A stretch of DNA of 8,884 bases from Candidatus Latescibacterota bacterium (GTDB lineage Bacteria; Latescibacterota; UBA2968; GCA-2709665), in NCBI GenBank assembly GCA_030746455.1, contig JASLMQ010001000.1, positions 1-8,884 of the forward strand, given 5' to 3'. Position 1 is the stretch's first letter, and the number at the start of each line of letters is the position of its first letter. Shown here in pieces: positions 1-6,063 of this stretch. A model generated the notes under the pieces. It was not told the origin of the DNA, made no database searches, and was given only the letters and a program-made list of their open reading frames with translations. The translations under genes were made by a program, and so were the position numbers.

Positions 1-765
1 GTCGAGGAGATCGAGTCCTACCCCGGTTGGCCCTCGCCAGACTGGTTCGACTATGGCGATATCGAGGCGCAGTGCGAGGCCATCAGAAGCAACGGACGGG
101 TCGTGGTGTTCATGGGCGACCGGCTCAACCGCATCTCCCAGCTCAAGCCCGCGATGTACCTGCGCGGCATCGAGCAGATCCTGGTAGACATCGTTCTGAG
201 TCCGGAGATCGCGCAGGCCATCTTCTCGCACATCCGCTCGTTCTACCACGCCTATGCGGAGCGGATCTTCGAATCCGCGAAGGGCAAGCTGGATGTCGTG
301 CTCACGGGAGATGACTTCGGCTCGCAGAACGGGCCGCTGCTCTCACCGGACGCGTGGTCGACCTTTCTGGGCGATGGGTTCGAGGCGTATGCCGGGCTTG
401 CCCGCTGCTTCGGTCTCCGGGTGATGCATCACACCTGCGGTGCGGTTCGCCCGATCGTGCCGCTGATGCTGGAGCGAGGACTGGACATCCTGCAGTCGCT
501 GCAGCCCGAGGCGACGGGAATGGAGCCGACGAGCCTCAAGGCGGAGTTCGGCGACCGGCTTTCGTTCCACGGGGGGATCTCGATCCAGAAGACGCTGCCT
601 TTCGGCTTGCCCGATGACGTGCGGAAGGAAGTGAGAGAACGGGTGGAGGCCCTTGCGCCGGGAGGCGGATATATCCTCTGCACGTCGCACAATATCCAGG
701 CCGACACGCCCCTCCGGAACGTGAGCGCGCTCCTTGAGGCCTACGGGACATTCGGTAGGTACTGA
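1..765 (+). CDS. URO-D superfamily protein, corrinoid methyltransferase-like (5' partial)
   Basis: The frame is open from the first base, so the N-terminus lies upstream; 254 residues are visible. The family includes uroporphyrinogen III decarboxylase (HemE) and the MtaA/CmuA-type cobalamin methyltransferases, all TIM barrels. Visible motifs (residue 1 = first codon here) are GDDFGSQNGP at about 103-112 followed by SPDAW, the HHTCG motif (His144, Cys146), FHGGIS near 189-194, and a late cysteine in ILCTSHN (Cys227). His-x-Cys plus a distant Cys (80 residues between) is the zinc ligand pattern of MtaA/MtbA-type methyltransferases and is not a feature of HemE, so a heme role is unlikely. The HemE N-terminal arginine motif would lie off the window and cannot be checked. 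An OCD-like gene follows on the same strand 31 nt downstream, so the two are probably co-transcribed. Family membership is secure; substrate and corrinoid use are inference. Confidence 0.85.
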   Translation, partial: VEEIESYPGWPSPDWFDYGDIEAQCEAIRSNGRVVVFMGDRLNRISQLKPAMYLRGIEQILVDIVLSPEIAQAIFSHIRSFYHAYAERIFESAKGKLDVVLTGDDFGSQNGPLLSPDAWSTFLGDGFEAYAGLARCFGLRVMHHTCGAVRPIVPLMLERGLDILQSLQPEATGMEPTSLKAEFGDRLSFHGGISIQKTLPFGLPDDVRKEVRERVEALAPGGGYILCTSHNIQADTPLRNVSALLEAYGTFGRY

Positions 766-796
766 CCGAGGGCTAGACGACTCAAACGACGGTCGA

Positions 797-1771
797 ATGC
801 GGATTACGAACGCGGACATCCGGCAGGCCCTGACCGTGGAGGACTTCCTGGAGAGCTGCCACGAGGCCTTCCGGCTCTACGGGTCGGGCGATCTGTTGAA
901 TCCCCCGAGACAGGAAACGGTATCGCGGGATGGCGACTCGGACCGTTTCCGGCTCGAGCTCCCCGCGGAGTGGCCAGGCAGGTTCAGGGCTCGGAAGGTG
1001 ATCGAGGAGCGCTCGGACGTGAACACGGGCCGGCTGGGGGAGCGGACCGCCGTGATCGAGCTGGAGGACCTCGGCTCGGGGAACCGGATCCAGCTGGATG
1101 CAGAGCATATCACGAATATGCGCACCGGTGCCGCGGGCGCCCTGGGGGCCAGGTACCTCGGCCCGGCGGCGGTCGACAAGGTCTCGATCCTGGGCACCGG
1201 ACGAATCGCACACGCCCTTGCGCTTTGCGTGGACCGGGTTCTGCGACCCGGAGAGATCGTCGCGACGAGCCGGCGGCCCCAAAACCGCGAGGCATTCGAA
1301 GCAAATGTCGGTGACGTGGTCCAGGCCGGTGTTCGAACGGTGGACTCGGTGGCTGGGTGCGTGCGGGATGCGCGGGCCGTGGTCGCGGCCGTACCGGCGC
1401 CGGAACCGATCCTGATGGGTGGGGATGTTGCGGATGGCACCCACCTGTCGGTGGTTGGGGGGGACCCGCGGACCACACAGCTGGGGATGGACCTGCTCTG
1501 CAGCCGTCCAGTCGTGGTGGACAAGGCCGAACAAGCGGCAGACTCGGGCGACTTTCGGGTTGCAGAGGCAGCGGGCAAAGCCTCCGAGGTGACGCTCGTG
1601 CGCGGGGATGAAGGTAGGGTGATGACGATCGGGGATGCGGCTCTCGGCCGGCTGGAGCACCTGCGCGGTCAGGGCGCAATCGCCTACTTCACGGGCCTGG
1701 CGGCACAGGATCTGCACGCGGCGGTGACGGCCTACAGGAGGGTGGTGCTGGGGGAGGGAAATGCAAAATGA
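797..1771 (+). CDS. ornithine cyclodeaminase / mu-crystallin family protein
   Basis: A 324-residue NAD(P)-binding protein close to the usual family length (about 310-350). Family members include ornithine cyclodeaminase, alanine dehydrogenase (archaeal type), ketimine reductases and opine-type synthases. Visible signatures are RARKVIEERSD around residues 64-74 with the family's substrate-binding lysine (Lys67), NMRTGAAGALGARYLG at 107-122, the Rossmann loop ILGTGRIAHA at 131-140, VVGGDPRTTQLG around 219-230 followed by VVVDKAEQA, and the C-terminal YFTGLAAQDLHAA at 297-309. The ATG at 797 is chosen because it opens directly on the family N-terminus (ITNADIRQAL); an in-frame TTG at 734 would overlap the upstream gene and add 21 residues without family character. 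No clear Shine-Dalgarno precedes 797. The last codons (GGA AAT GCA AAA TGA) lie in a heptanucleotide repeat. The exact reaction cannot be assigned; it is probably coupled to the URO-D-like gene upstream. Confidence 0.88.
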   Translation: MRITNADIRQALTVEDFLESCHEAFRLYGSGDLLNPPRQETVSRDGDSDRFRLELPAEWPGRFRARKVIEERSDVNTGRLGERTAVIELEDLGSGNRIQLDAEHITNMRTGAAGALGARYLGPAAVDKVSILGTGRIAHALALCVDRVLRPGEIVATSRRPQNREAFEANVGDVVQAGVRTVDSVAGCVRDARAVVAAVPAPEPILMGGDVADGTHLSVVGGDPRTTQLGMDLLCSRPVVVDKAEQAADSGDFRVAEAAGKASEVTLVRGDEGRVMTIGDAALGRLEHLRGQGAIAYFTGLAAQDLHAAVTAYRRVVLGEGNAK

Positions 1772-1801
1772 GGAATGCAGAATTCGAAATGCAGAACGTG
1801 A
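1760..1801. repeat. heptanucleotide tandem repeat (AATGCAG-like), six units
   Basis: Six consecutive 7-mers read AATGCAA, AATGAGG, AATGCAG, AATTCGA, AATGCAG, AACGTGA. The AATGC core recurs at 1760, 1774 and 1788, exactly 14 bp apart, with diverged units between. The tract is AT-rich compared with the GC-rich flanks. It begins inside the last codons of the OCD-family gene and supplies its TGA stop (1769-1771). It resembles the short heptamer repeats scattered between genes in some bacteria; its function is unknown. Confidence 0.7.
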
Positions 1802-1826
1802 AGAGCGGGCAGATCACGCGCTCTTT
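1801..1826. terminator. possible bidirectional terminator hairpin between convergent genes
   Basis: AAGAGCG at 1801-1807 pairs perfectly with CGCTCTT at 1819-1825 around an 11-nt loop, and the right arm ends in CTCTTT. The hairpin sits between the 3' ends of the OCD-family gene (plus) and mazG (minus), and its right arm lies inside the last mazG codons. The stem is only 7 bp and the U-tract is short, so terminator function is tentative. Confidence 0.35.
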
Positions 1827-2587
1827 GAGCACTCCCACAGGCGGTCCATCTCTTCGATCGTGGCCGCCTGAGGCGTCTTTCCCGCCTTGGCGAGTTCTGA
1901 TTCGATGAAGCGGAACCGGGCCTCGAACTTGCCAATGGTCTTTCTGAGTGCCTCTTCCGGGCAGATGCGAAGATAGCTGGCCACGTTCACCAGGGAGAAG
2001 AGCAGATCTCCCAGCTCCTCCTCGAGACGCTCAGCGTTGCCGTCCTCCCGGGCAACCAGGAATTCCTCCACCTCTTCCCGGGCCTTCTCGACCACATCGT
2101 CAGACCGATCCCACCGGAAGCCGACCTTTGCGGCACGCTCCTGGGCCCGTCGCGCCCTGAGCAGGGCTGGAAGATGGCGGGACAGGCCCTCCAGGACAGA
2201 CGGCTCGCGGCCCTTCTCTTCGTGCTCGCGAGACTTGATGGCCTCCCAGTTCCGAAGGACCTCGTCGGCGTTCTCCACGGAGGTGTCCCCAAAGACGTGG
2301 GGATGCCTGCGCTCGAGCTTGTCCGAGATCGAGGCGGCGACCTCCTCCATGGTGAAGCGGTCTTCCTCACGGGCGATCTGGGCGTGGAACACGATCTGGA
2401 GCAGGACATCACCCAGCTCCTCGCAGAGCTCCCGATCGTCGCCGCTGTCGATCGCGTCGAGCACCTCGTAGGCCTCTTCGATCAGGTAGGACTTGAGGCT
2501 CTCGTGATCCTGCTTGAGGTCCCATGGGCAACCGTTGGGCGCCCTGAGTCGGGACATGATCTCGACCAGCCTGTCGAACTGGGACAT
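1814..2587 (-). CDS. mazG: nucleoside triphosphate pyrophosphohydrolase MazG
   Basis: This 257-residue protein matches the two-domain MazG of E. coli (about 263 residues). It hydrolyses NTPs and dNTPs to monophosphate and pyrophosphate in the cytoplasm, acting in nucleotide-pool housecleaning and, in E. coli, modulating the stringent response. The N-terminus (FDRLVEIMSRLRAPNGCPWD, residues 4-23) is diagnostic. The first domain shows the metal-binding EEAYEV (37-42) and EELGD (56-60); the second repeats the pattern with EEVEEF (171-176) and EEELGD (189-194). RRHPHVFGD (93-101) and NWEAIKSRE (113-121) are also family-typical. The ATG at 2587 gives the canonical N-terminus; only a weak AGG-type ribosome-binding site precedes it. 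The gene is monocistronic, convergent with the OCD-family gene and divergent from the charged-protein/HDOD operon. A promoter at 2685-2713 fits it well. Confidence 0.96.
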   Translation of the reverse strand: MSQFDRLVEIMSRLRAPNGCPWDLKQDHESLKSYLIEEAYEVLDAIDSGDDRELCEELGDVLLQIVFHAQIAREEDRFTMEEVAASISDKLERRHPHVFGDTSVENADEVLRNWEAIKSREHEEKGREPSVLEGLSRHLPALLRARRAQERAAKVGFRWDRSDDVVEKAREEVEEFLVAREDGNAERLEEELGDLLFSLVNVASYLRICPEEALRKTIGKFEARFRFIESELAKAGKTPQAATIEEMDRLWECSKSA

Positions 2588-2684
2588 GGGTGTGCCTGTG
2601 CTGGTGGTGGGTGCACGCGACCGGGAACGTGCGTGGGGTCCTCGGGATCGCAGTGCTGTGAGTCATCCCTCGATCGGCGGTTCA

Positions 2685-2713
2685 AAAGTAACCGGACACC
2701 TGGGCCAAGTCAA
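2685..2713 (-). promoter_or_regulatory. sigma70-type promoter for mazG
   Basis: Reading the minus strand, the -35 box is TTGACT (2713-2708), the spacer is exactly 17 bp (2707-2691) and the -10 box is TACTTT (2690-2685). Transcription would start near 2678, giving a leader of about 90 nt before mazG. The fit is good but rests on consensus matching alone. Confidence 0.6.
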
Positions 2714-2793
2714 CCGTTTTCAGGCATTTCCGCCACGGCAGGGCTAGCAGGGAGATCCCACGCCAGATGGGCGGATTTCGGGCAAGTTTGGCG

Positions 2794-2822
2794 TTGACAA
2801 ATGGGTGGCTCCGGTGTATGTT
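2794..2822 (+). promoter_or_regulatory. sigma70-type promoter for the charged-protein/HDOD operon
   Basis: A consensus -35 box TTGACA (2794-2799), a 17-bp spacer (2800-2816) and a -10 box TATGTT (2817-2822) form the best promoter match in the window. Transcription would start near 2829, giving a leader of about 100 nt before the ATG at 2933. The leader contains the hairpin at 2862-2889. Confidence 0.7.
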
Positions 2823-2861
2823 TGTTGTCGCGCAGCGCCTTTTACTAGACGACCGCGCGTT

Positions 2862-2889
2862 CGGCAGTCCCGCGCATTCGGGGCTGCCG
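2862..2889 (+). promoter_or_regulatory. strong leader hairpin upstream of the charged-protein gene
   Basis: CGGCAGTCCCG (2862-2872) pairs with CGGGGCTGCCG (2879-2889) around a 6-nt loop: 11 base pairs with a single G-T wobble. It lies about 35 nt into the predicted leader and is followed by a pyrimidine-rich TGTCCTTTCT stretch. It could be an attenuator, an mRNA-stabilising 5' structure or a protein-binding site. The U-run is too weak to call it a terminator. It leaves the ribosome-binding site GGAG (2921-2924) free. Confidence 0.55.
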
Positions 2890-2932
2890 CTGTCCTTTCT
2901 GTGGGCCACCCTCGTGGGCTGGAGACGGCACG

Positions 2933-3379
2933 ATGCCAGATTCTGTCAGAAACATCATGCGCAAGGCGGGTCGGGACGATCTGCGCGACAAGGAAAAGGA
3001 ACAGTGGCGGCAGAGGGCCGAGGAGATCGGGGCCCACTACGAGAACGCCGAGGAGAAGGACGAGCTCGAGAAGCGCCACGACAAGTTCCGCCGCCAGCAG
3101 GAGTATGCCAGCAGGCTGGGACCTGCGGCCGAGCGTCTCCCGATCATCACTCAGGAAGAACGAGAAAGGCGGGAAAAGGAACGACCCAACCGGCGCAGAA
3201 TCGAGTTCGAAGGTCCCATCGAGAAGCTGATCGAGAAGTACAAGGACCCCAAGGAGGTGTTCAACCACCTCTCCCTCGGTCAGCTCATGAAGTACGAGCT
3301 GGACGAGGCAACGGGGCGCATCTACGAGAAGGGCAAGCTGATTTTCGACGGCGAGAAGCTCGTCGAGGACGGTGAGTGA
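2933..3379 (+). CDS. highly charged protein of unknown function (148 aa)
   Basis: I do not recognise this protein. By hand count about 48% of its residues are Asp, Glu, Lys or Arg, and it has no cysteine, signal peptide or membrane segment. Residues about 15-95 are rich in E/K/R/Q and look like a long helix or coiled coil, with runs such as EEKDELEKRHDKFRRQQE and TQEERERREKER. The C-terminal 50 residues look more globular: FEGPIEKLIEKYKDP (about 92-106), NHLSLGQLMKYELDE (111-125), then a short strand-like tail GRIYEKGKLIFDGEKL (128-143). The ATG at 2933 has a GGAG ribosome-binding site 8 nt upstream and follows a consensus promoter. The HDOD-receiver gene starts 34 nt after its stop, so the two almost certainly form an operon, and a role as partner or target of that signalling protein is plausible. 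GC-rich third positions and position behind a real promoter support it as a true gene. Confidence 0.82.
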   Translation: MPDSVRNIMRKAGRDDLRDKEKEQWRQRAEEIGAHYENAEEKDELEKRHDKFRRQQEYASRLGPAAERLPIITQEERERREKERPNRRRIEFEGPIEKLIEKYKDPKEVFNHLSLGQLMKYELDEATGRIYEKGKLIFDGEKLVEDGE

Positions 3380-3413
3380 CCCGACTGGACGCACATAGAG
3401 GATCCGGGGCGAG

Positions 3414-4805
3414 ATGACTGAACAAGACGTGGTCAAACTGATCCAGGGGGCCGAGGACTTCCCACGGCTCTCCCCTATCGCCGCGCACATCGCCCAGATG
3501 ACCTCCGACCTGAGCGCACCGGTGCAGGAGGTCGCCGAGAAGATCCAGTCGGACCCCACGCTTCACGATAAGATGCTGAAGGTCGTCAGCTCTCCAATGT
3601 ACGAGATGACGGAGGGCGTGGAGGACGTGAACAAGGCGATATCACTGCTGGGCTACAAGAAGGTCTGCAACCTCGCGGTGGGGATATCGGTCCTCGAGCT
3701 GTTCCCCAAGGGGGTGTCCGGGGGGTTCGACTACGGCCGTTTCTGGCGGGACTCTCTTTGCGCGGGGGTGGCTGCCGGTGAGATCGCGACCCGCGTGCGG
3801 GGTGACTTCCCGGTCGATCTGTTCACGGTAGGCCTCATCCAGAACATCGGCATTCTGCTTCTCATCCGCTCGCGCCCGCTCGAATACGGCGGGGCGATCG
3901 GGGTGGCTAGGGCAACAGACGTGCATCATGTGGTGGGTGAGCGGGAAGTGCTCGGGGTCGATCACGCCCTCGTCGGTTCCCTGATCGGGAAGGAGTGGGA
4001 GCTTCCCGCCATTCTGGTGGCGGCGATCCAGCATTCCCATTTCTCCGAAGTGGAAGAGAAGATTCCCGACGGATCGAAGACGGTCATCCAGGCCGTCAAC
4101 CTGTCGAATCTGGTCACGGATGTGCTCTTCGAGCACGAGCGGAAAGACGCACGCAAGATCCTCGATACGCGTGCCAGATCCTTCTTCGGATTCGGTCCCA
4201 AGGTTGTAGACGAGATCCTCTCGGGGGTACCCGCGCACGCGGCGGCGATCGGGGAGGCGTTCTCCATCGAGGTCGACGCGAAGACCGAGGCCGCCGCGGC
4301 ACCGGCGGAGGAGGAACTCCTCAACAAGTGCCCGGCGTGCGAGGCGGAGGAGCAGAGCGGGAAGTTCTGCGGCGAGTGCGGCGCCTCTCTGGTGGTTGAG
4401 AAGGCCGAGCCGAAACGACACCCCAAAAAGGTGCTCATCGCGGAGGACTCCATCGCGAGCAGGCGGGCCCTGTCTTTCGTGATCAAGAAGCTGGGTTTCA
4501 TTCCGGTGGAGGCGACCAACGGAGCCGAGGCCGTCGAGCTCGCCAAGAAGGACCCACCGGGAATGGCCATGCTCGACGTAATGATGCCACGGATGAACGG
4601 CCTGGAGGCGCTCAAGAAGATCAGGGGCGACCCCACGACATCGCACATCCCCGTGGTGATGCTCACCTCGCTGACCGACAGCGAGACCGTGGTGGAGGCG
4701 GTTCAGGCCGGCGCGAATGACTATGTGGTCAAGCCGTACACGGCGGACATCATTTCCCAGCGGCTCAAGAAGTACATGCCGAAGGAAGAGAAGAAGAAGA
4801 AATAG
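3414..4805 (+). CDS. HDOD - zinc ribbon - receiver domain signalling protein
   Basis: A 463-residue soluble three-part protein. Residues about 15-215 are an HDOD domain (SDPTLHDKMLKVVSSPMY at 46-63, AISLLGYKKV at 75-84, GLIQNIGILLL at 140-150, GVDHALVGSL at 181-190, AAIQHSHFSE at 203-212). The HD pair normally seen as LLHDIG is Gln143-Asn144, and the usual FWRHS histidine is Asp113, so hydrolase activity is unlikely. A linker rich in Ala/Glu leads to a zinc-ribbon knuckle with Cys306, Cys309, Cys319 and Cys322 (C-x2-C-x9-C-x2-C). Residues about 338-455 form a response-regulator receiver with an acidic pair Glu344-Asp345, phospho-acceptor Asp388 in LDVMMP, Thr418 and Lys440 in VVKPY. The tail is Lys/Glu-rich. 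HDOD domains act as protein-interaction modules in bacterial signalling. No histidine kinase is encoded nearby, so its partner is unlinked. It is second in an operon with the charged protein and is followed by an intrinsic terminator. Confidence 0.92.
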   Translation: MTEQDVVKLIQGAEDFPRLSPIAAHIAQMTSDLSAPVQEVAEKIQSDPTLHDKMLKVVSSPMYEMTEGVEDVNKAISLLGYKKVCNLAVGISVLELFPKGVSGGFDYGRFWRDSLCAGVAAGEIATRVRGDFPVDLFTVGLIQNIGILLLIRSRPLEYGGAIGVARATDVHHVVGEREVLGVDHALVGSLIGKEWELPAILVAAIQHSHFSEVEEKIPDGSKTVIQAVNLSNLVTDVLFEHERKDARKILDTRARSFFGFGPKVVDEILSGVPAHAAAIGEAFSIEVDAKTEAAAAPAEEELLNKCPACEAEEQSGKFCGECGASLVVEKAEPKRHPKKVLIAEDSIASRRALSFVIKKLGFIPVEATNGAEAVELAKKDPPGMAMLDVMMPRMNGLEALKKIRGDPTTSHIPVVMLTSLTDSETVVEAVQAGANDYVVKPYTADIISQRLKKYMPKEEKKKK

Positions 4806-4834
4806 GCGTCACGATTCCTGCCAGGTATCAATAT

Positions 4835-4872
4835 GGGCCTGCCGAGCTTCAGCTCGGCAGGCCCTCTTTGTT
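4835..4872 (+). terminator. intrinsic terminator after the HDOD-receiver gene
   Basis: GGGCCTGCCGAGC (4835-4847) pairs perfectly over 13 bp with GCTCGGCAGGCCC (4852-4864) around a TTCA tetraloop, followed by TCTTTGTT. It ends the plus-strand operon 30 nt after the stop codon. The same stem could end fbaB transcription on the other strand, but the sequence after it there (ATATTGAT) has only a weak U-tract. Confidence 0.9.
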
Positions 4873-4890
4873 CGCCCCACATCAGCCCCG

Positions 4891-5943
4891 CTATGCGAAG
4901 GTGATCTCCTTGCATAGATAGACGTCCTGGATGGCATTGAGAAGCTGGATTCCTTCCTCCATCGGACGCTGGAAGGCCTTGCGTCCGGAGATCAGGCCCG
5001 TGCCGCCGGCACGCTTGTTCACAACGGCCGTGCGCACTGCCTCGGCATAGTCGCTTGCCCCGGAAGACGCGCCACCCGAGTTGATCAGGCCCACACGGCC
5101 CATGTAGCAGTTCACCACCTGATATCTGCAGAGGTCGATCGGATGGTCTGAGGACAGGTCGGTGTAGACCTTGTCGTGCGTCCGGCCGAAGTTGAGCGCC
5201 GTGTATCCGCCATTGCAGGTGGGGAGCTTCTGCTTGACGATGTCGGCCTGGATGGTCACGCCCAGATGGTTGGCCTGGCCGGTCAGATCGGCGGCTTCGT
5301 GGTAGTCGGCCTCGTCGGTCTTGAAGGCCGAGTTTCTCAGGTAGCACCAGAGTACCGTGAACATACCAAGGTCGTGTGCGCGCTCGAAGGCCTCGCTGAC
5401 TTCCACGATCTGACGATTCGACTCCTCGGAACCGTAGTAGATCGTGGCACCCACGCCCGCGGCGCCCAGGTTCCAGGCCTGCTCGATCTGGGCGAAGAAG
5501 ACCTGGTCGTGGACGCTGGGGTGGGTCAGGAGCTGGTTGTGGTTGAACTTGAGGATGAAGGGGATCTTGTGGGCATACTTGCGTGCGGTCAGGCCGAGGA
5601 CGCCGAGGGTTGTGGCCACGGCATTGCATCCGCCCTCCATCGCGAGTTTCACGATGTTGTCCGGGTCGAAGTAGATGGGGTTGGGGGCGAAGGAGGCGCC
5701 GCCCGAGTGCTCAATCCCCTGATCGATCGGCAGGATCGACACGTGGCCGGTACCGGCCAGACGTCCGCTCCCGTAGAGCCGCTGGAGGTTGCTCAGCACG
5801 GGGACCGGACGGTCGGAGTCGATGAAGACCCGGTCTACGAAGTCGGGACCGGGCAGGCTGAGCAGGCTGTTGGCGACCTTGCACTTGTGGTTCAGCAGGC
5901 TGTCGGCCTGGTCTCCGAGGTATTCCTGAATCTTGGCAAGCAT
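4891..5943 (-). CDS. fbaB: class I fructose-bisphosphate aldolase, DhnA/FbaB type
   Basis: This protein is 350 residues long, the same length as E. coli FbaB. It catalyses the reversible cleavage of fructose 1,6-bisphosphate to dihydroxyacetone phosphate and glyceraldehyde 3-phosphate through a Schiff base, without metal, in glycolysis and gluconeogenesis. Visible features are the family hallmark [10 protein letters not shown] (71-80), [11 protein letters not shown] (132-142), [11 protein letters not shown] (165-175), the catalytic-lysine segment [11 protein letters not shown] (231-241; Lys237 by alignment from memory), the glycine-rich [10 protein letters not shown] (286-295) and [11 protein letters not shown] (317-327) near the phosphate site. 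The ATG at 5943 is fixed by a strong GAGGAG ribosome-binding site 7 nt upstream; the frame stays open 23 codons further upstream but without family sequence. It lies 120 nt after the M81 gene on the same strand, so it may be read through from that operon or have its own promoter; I found no convincing one. It is convergent with the HDOD operon. Confidence 0.96.
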   Translation of the reverse strand: MLAKIQEYLGDQADSLLNHKCKVANSLLSLPGPDFVDRVFIDSDRPVPVLSNLQRLYGSGRLAGTGHVSILPIDQGIEHSGGASFAPNPIYFDPDNIVKLAMEGGCNAVATTLGVLGLTARKYAHKIPFILKFNHNQLLTHPSVHDQVFFAQIEQAWNLGAAGVGATIYYGSEESNRQIVEVSEAFERAHDLGMFTVLWCYLRNSAFKTDEADYHEAADLTGQANHLGVTIQADIVKQKLPTCNGGYTALNFGRTHDKVYTDLSSDHPIDLCRYQVVNCYMGRVGLINSGGASSGASDYAEAVRTAVVNKRAGGTGLISGRKAFQRPMEEGIQLLNAIQDVYLCKEITFA

Positions 5944-5950
5944 GGTGTTG

Positions 5951-5956
5951 CTCCTC
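5951..5956 (-). promoter_or_regulatory. strong ribosome-binding site of fbaB
   Basis: GAGGAG on the minus strand, 7 nt before the ATG at 5943, decides the start against the upstream in-frame ATG at 6012. It is the strongest Shine-Dalgarno in the window, fitting a highly expressed central-metabolism enzyme. Confidence 0.8.
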
Positions 5957-6063
5957 TCAGTTGTTGCGTGTGGTGGAACGGCTGAGATGGATCGCCGTTT
6001 CCCTGGATTCAAAATGAACGGGTGCCGATGAACGATCTCCCATTCCTTCCGCCTGCAGACCGC

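Larger units (their letters stand above)
2588..2932. other. 345-bp divergent intergenic region
   Basis: This stretch separates the mazG start (minus) from the start of the charged-protein gene (plus). It holds a sigma70-like promoter in each direction, with the -35 boxes about 80 bp apart, and a strong hairpin in the rightward leader. I see no convincing coding frame of its own: open frames crossing it are extensions of shadow frames from neighbours. No tRNA-like or recognised riboswitch structure is visible. Confidence 0.7.

Noticed and set aside
734..796. N-terminal extension of the OCD-family gene from a TTG at 734
   Set aside because: It would overlap the upstream coding region, adds 21 residues without family similarity, and the ATG at 797 opens directly on the conserved N-terminus.
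782..1717. Long open frame antisense to the OCD-family gene, and similar ones at 3642-4646, 5176-5985 and 7915-8769
   Set aside because: All lie opposite well-supported genes, have the Arg/Pro/Gly/His-rich composition of shadow frames in GC-rich DNA, and show no domain motifs.
2767..3375. Alternative plus-strand frame overlapping the charged-protein gene
   Set aside because: It starts upstream of the predicted promoter, is Arg/Gly-rich, and its frame lacks the ribosome-binding site and spacing of the gene starting at 2933.
5944..6012. Upstream ATG for fbaB at 6012
   Set aside because: The extra 23 residues have no family character, and GAGGAG sits precisely before the ATG at 5943, which gives the standard 350-residue protein.
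5944..6063. Own promoter for fbaB in the 120-bp gap after the M81 gene
   Set aside because: Only a poor TTGAAT-type box without a matching -10 element was seen, so no promoter is called; no terminator for the M81 gene is visible there either.
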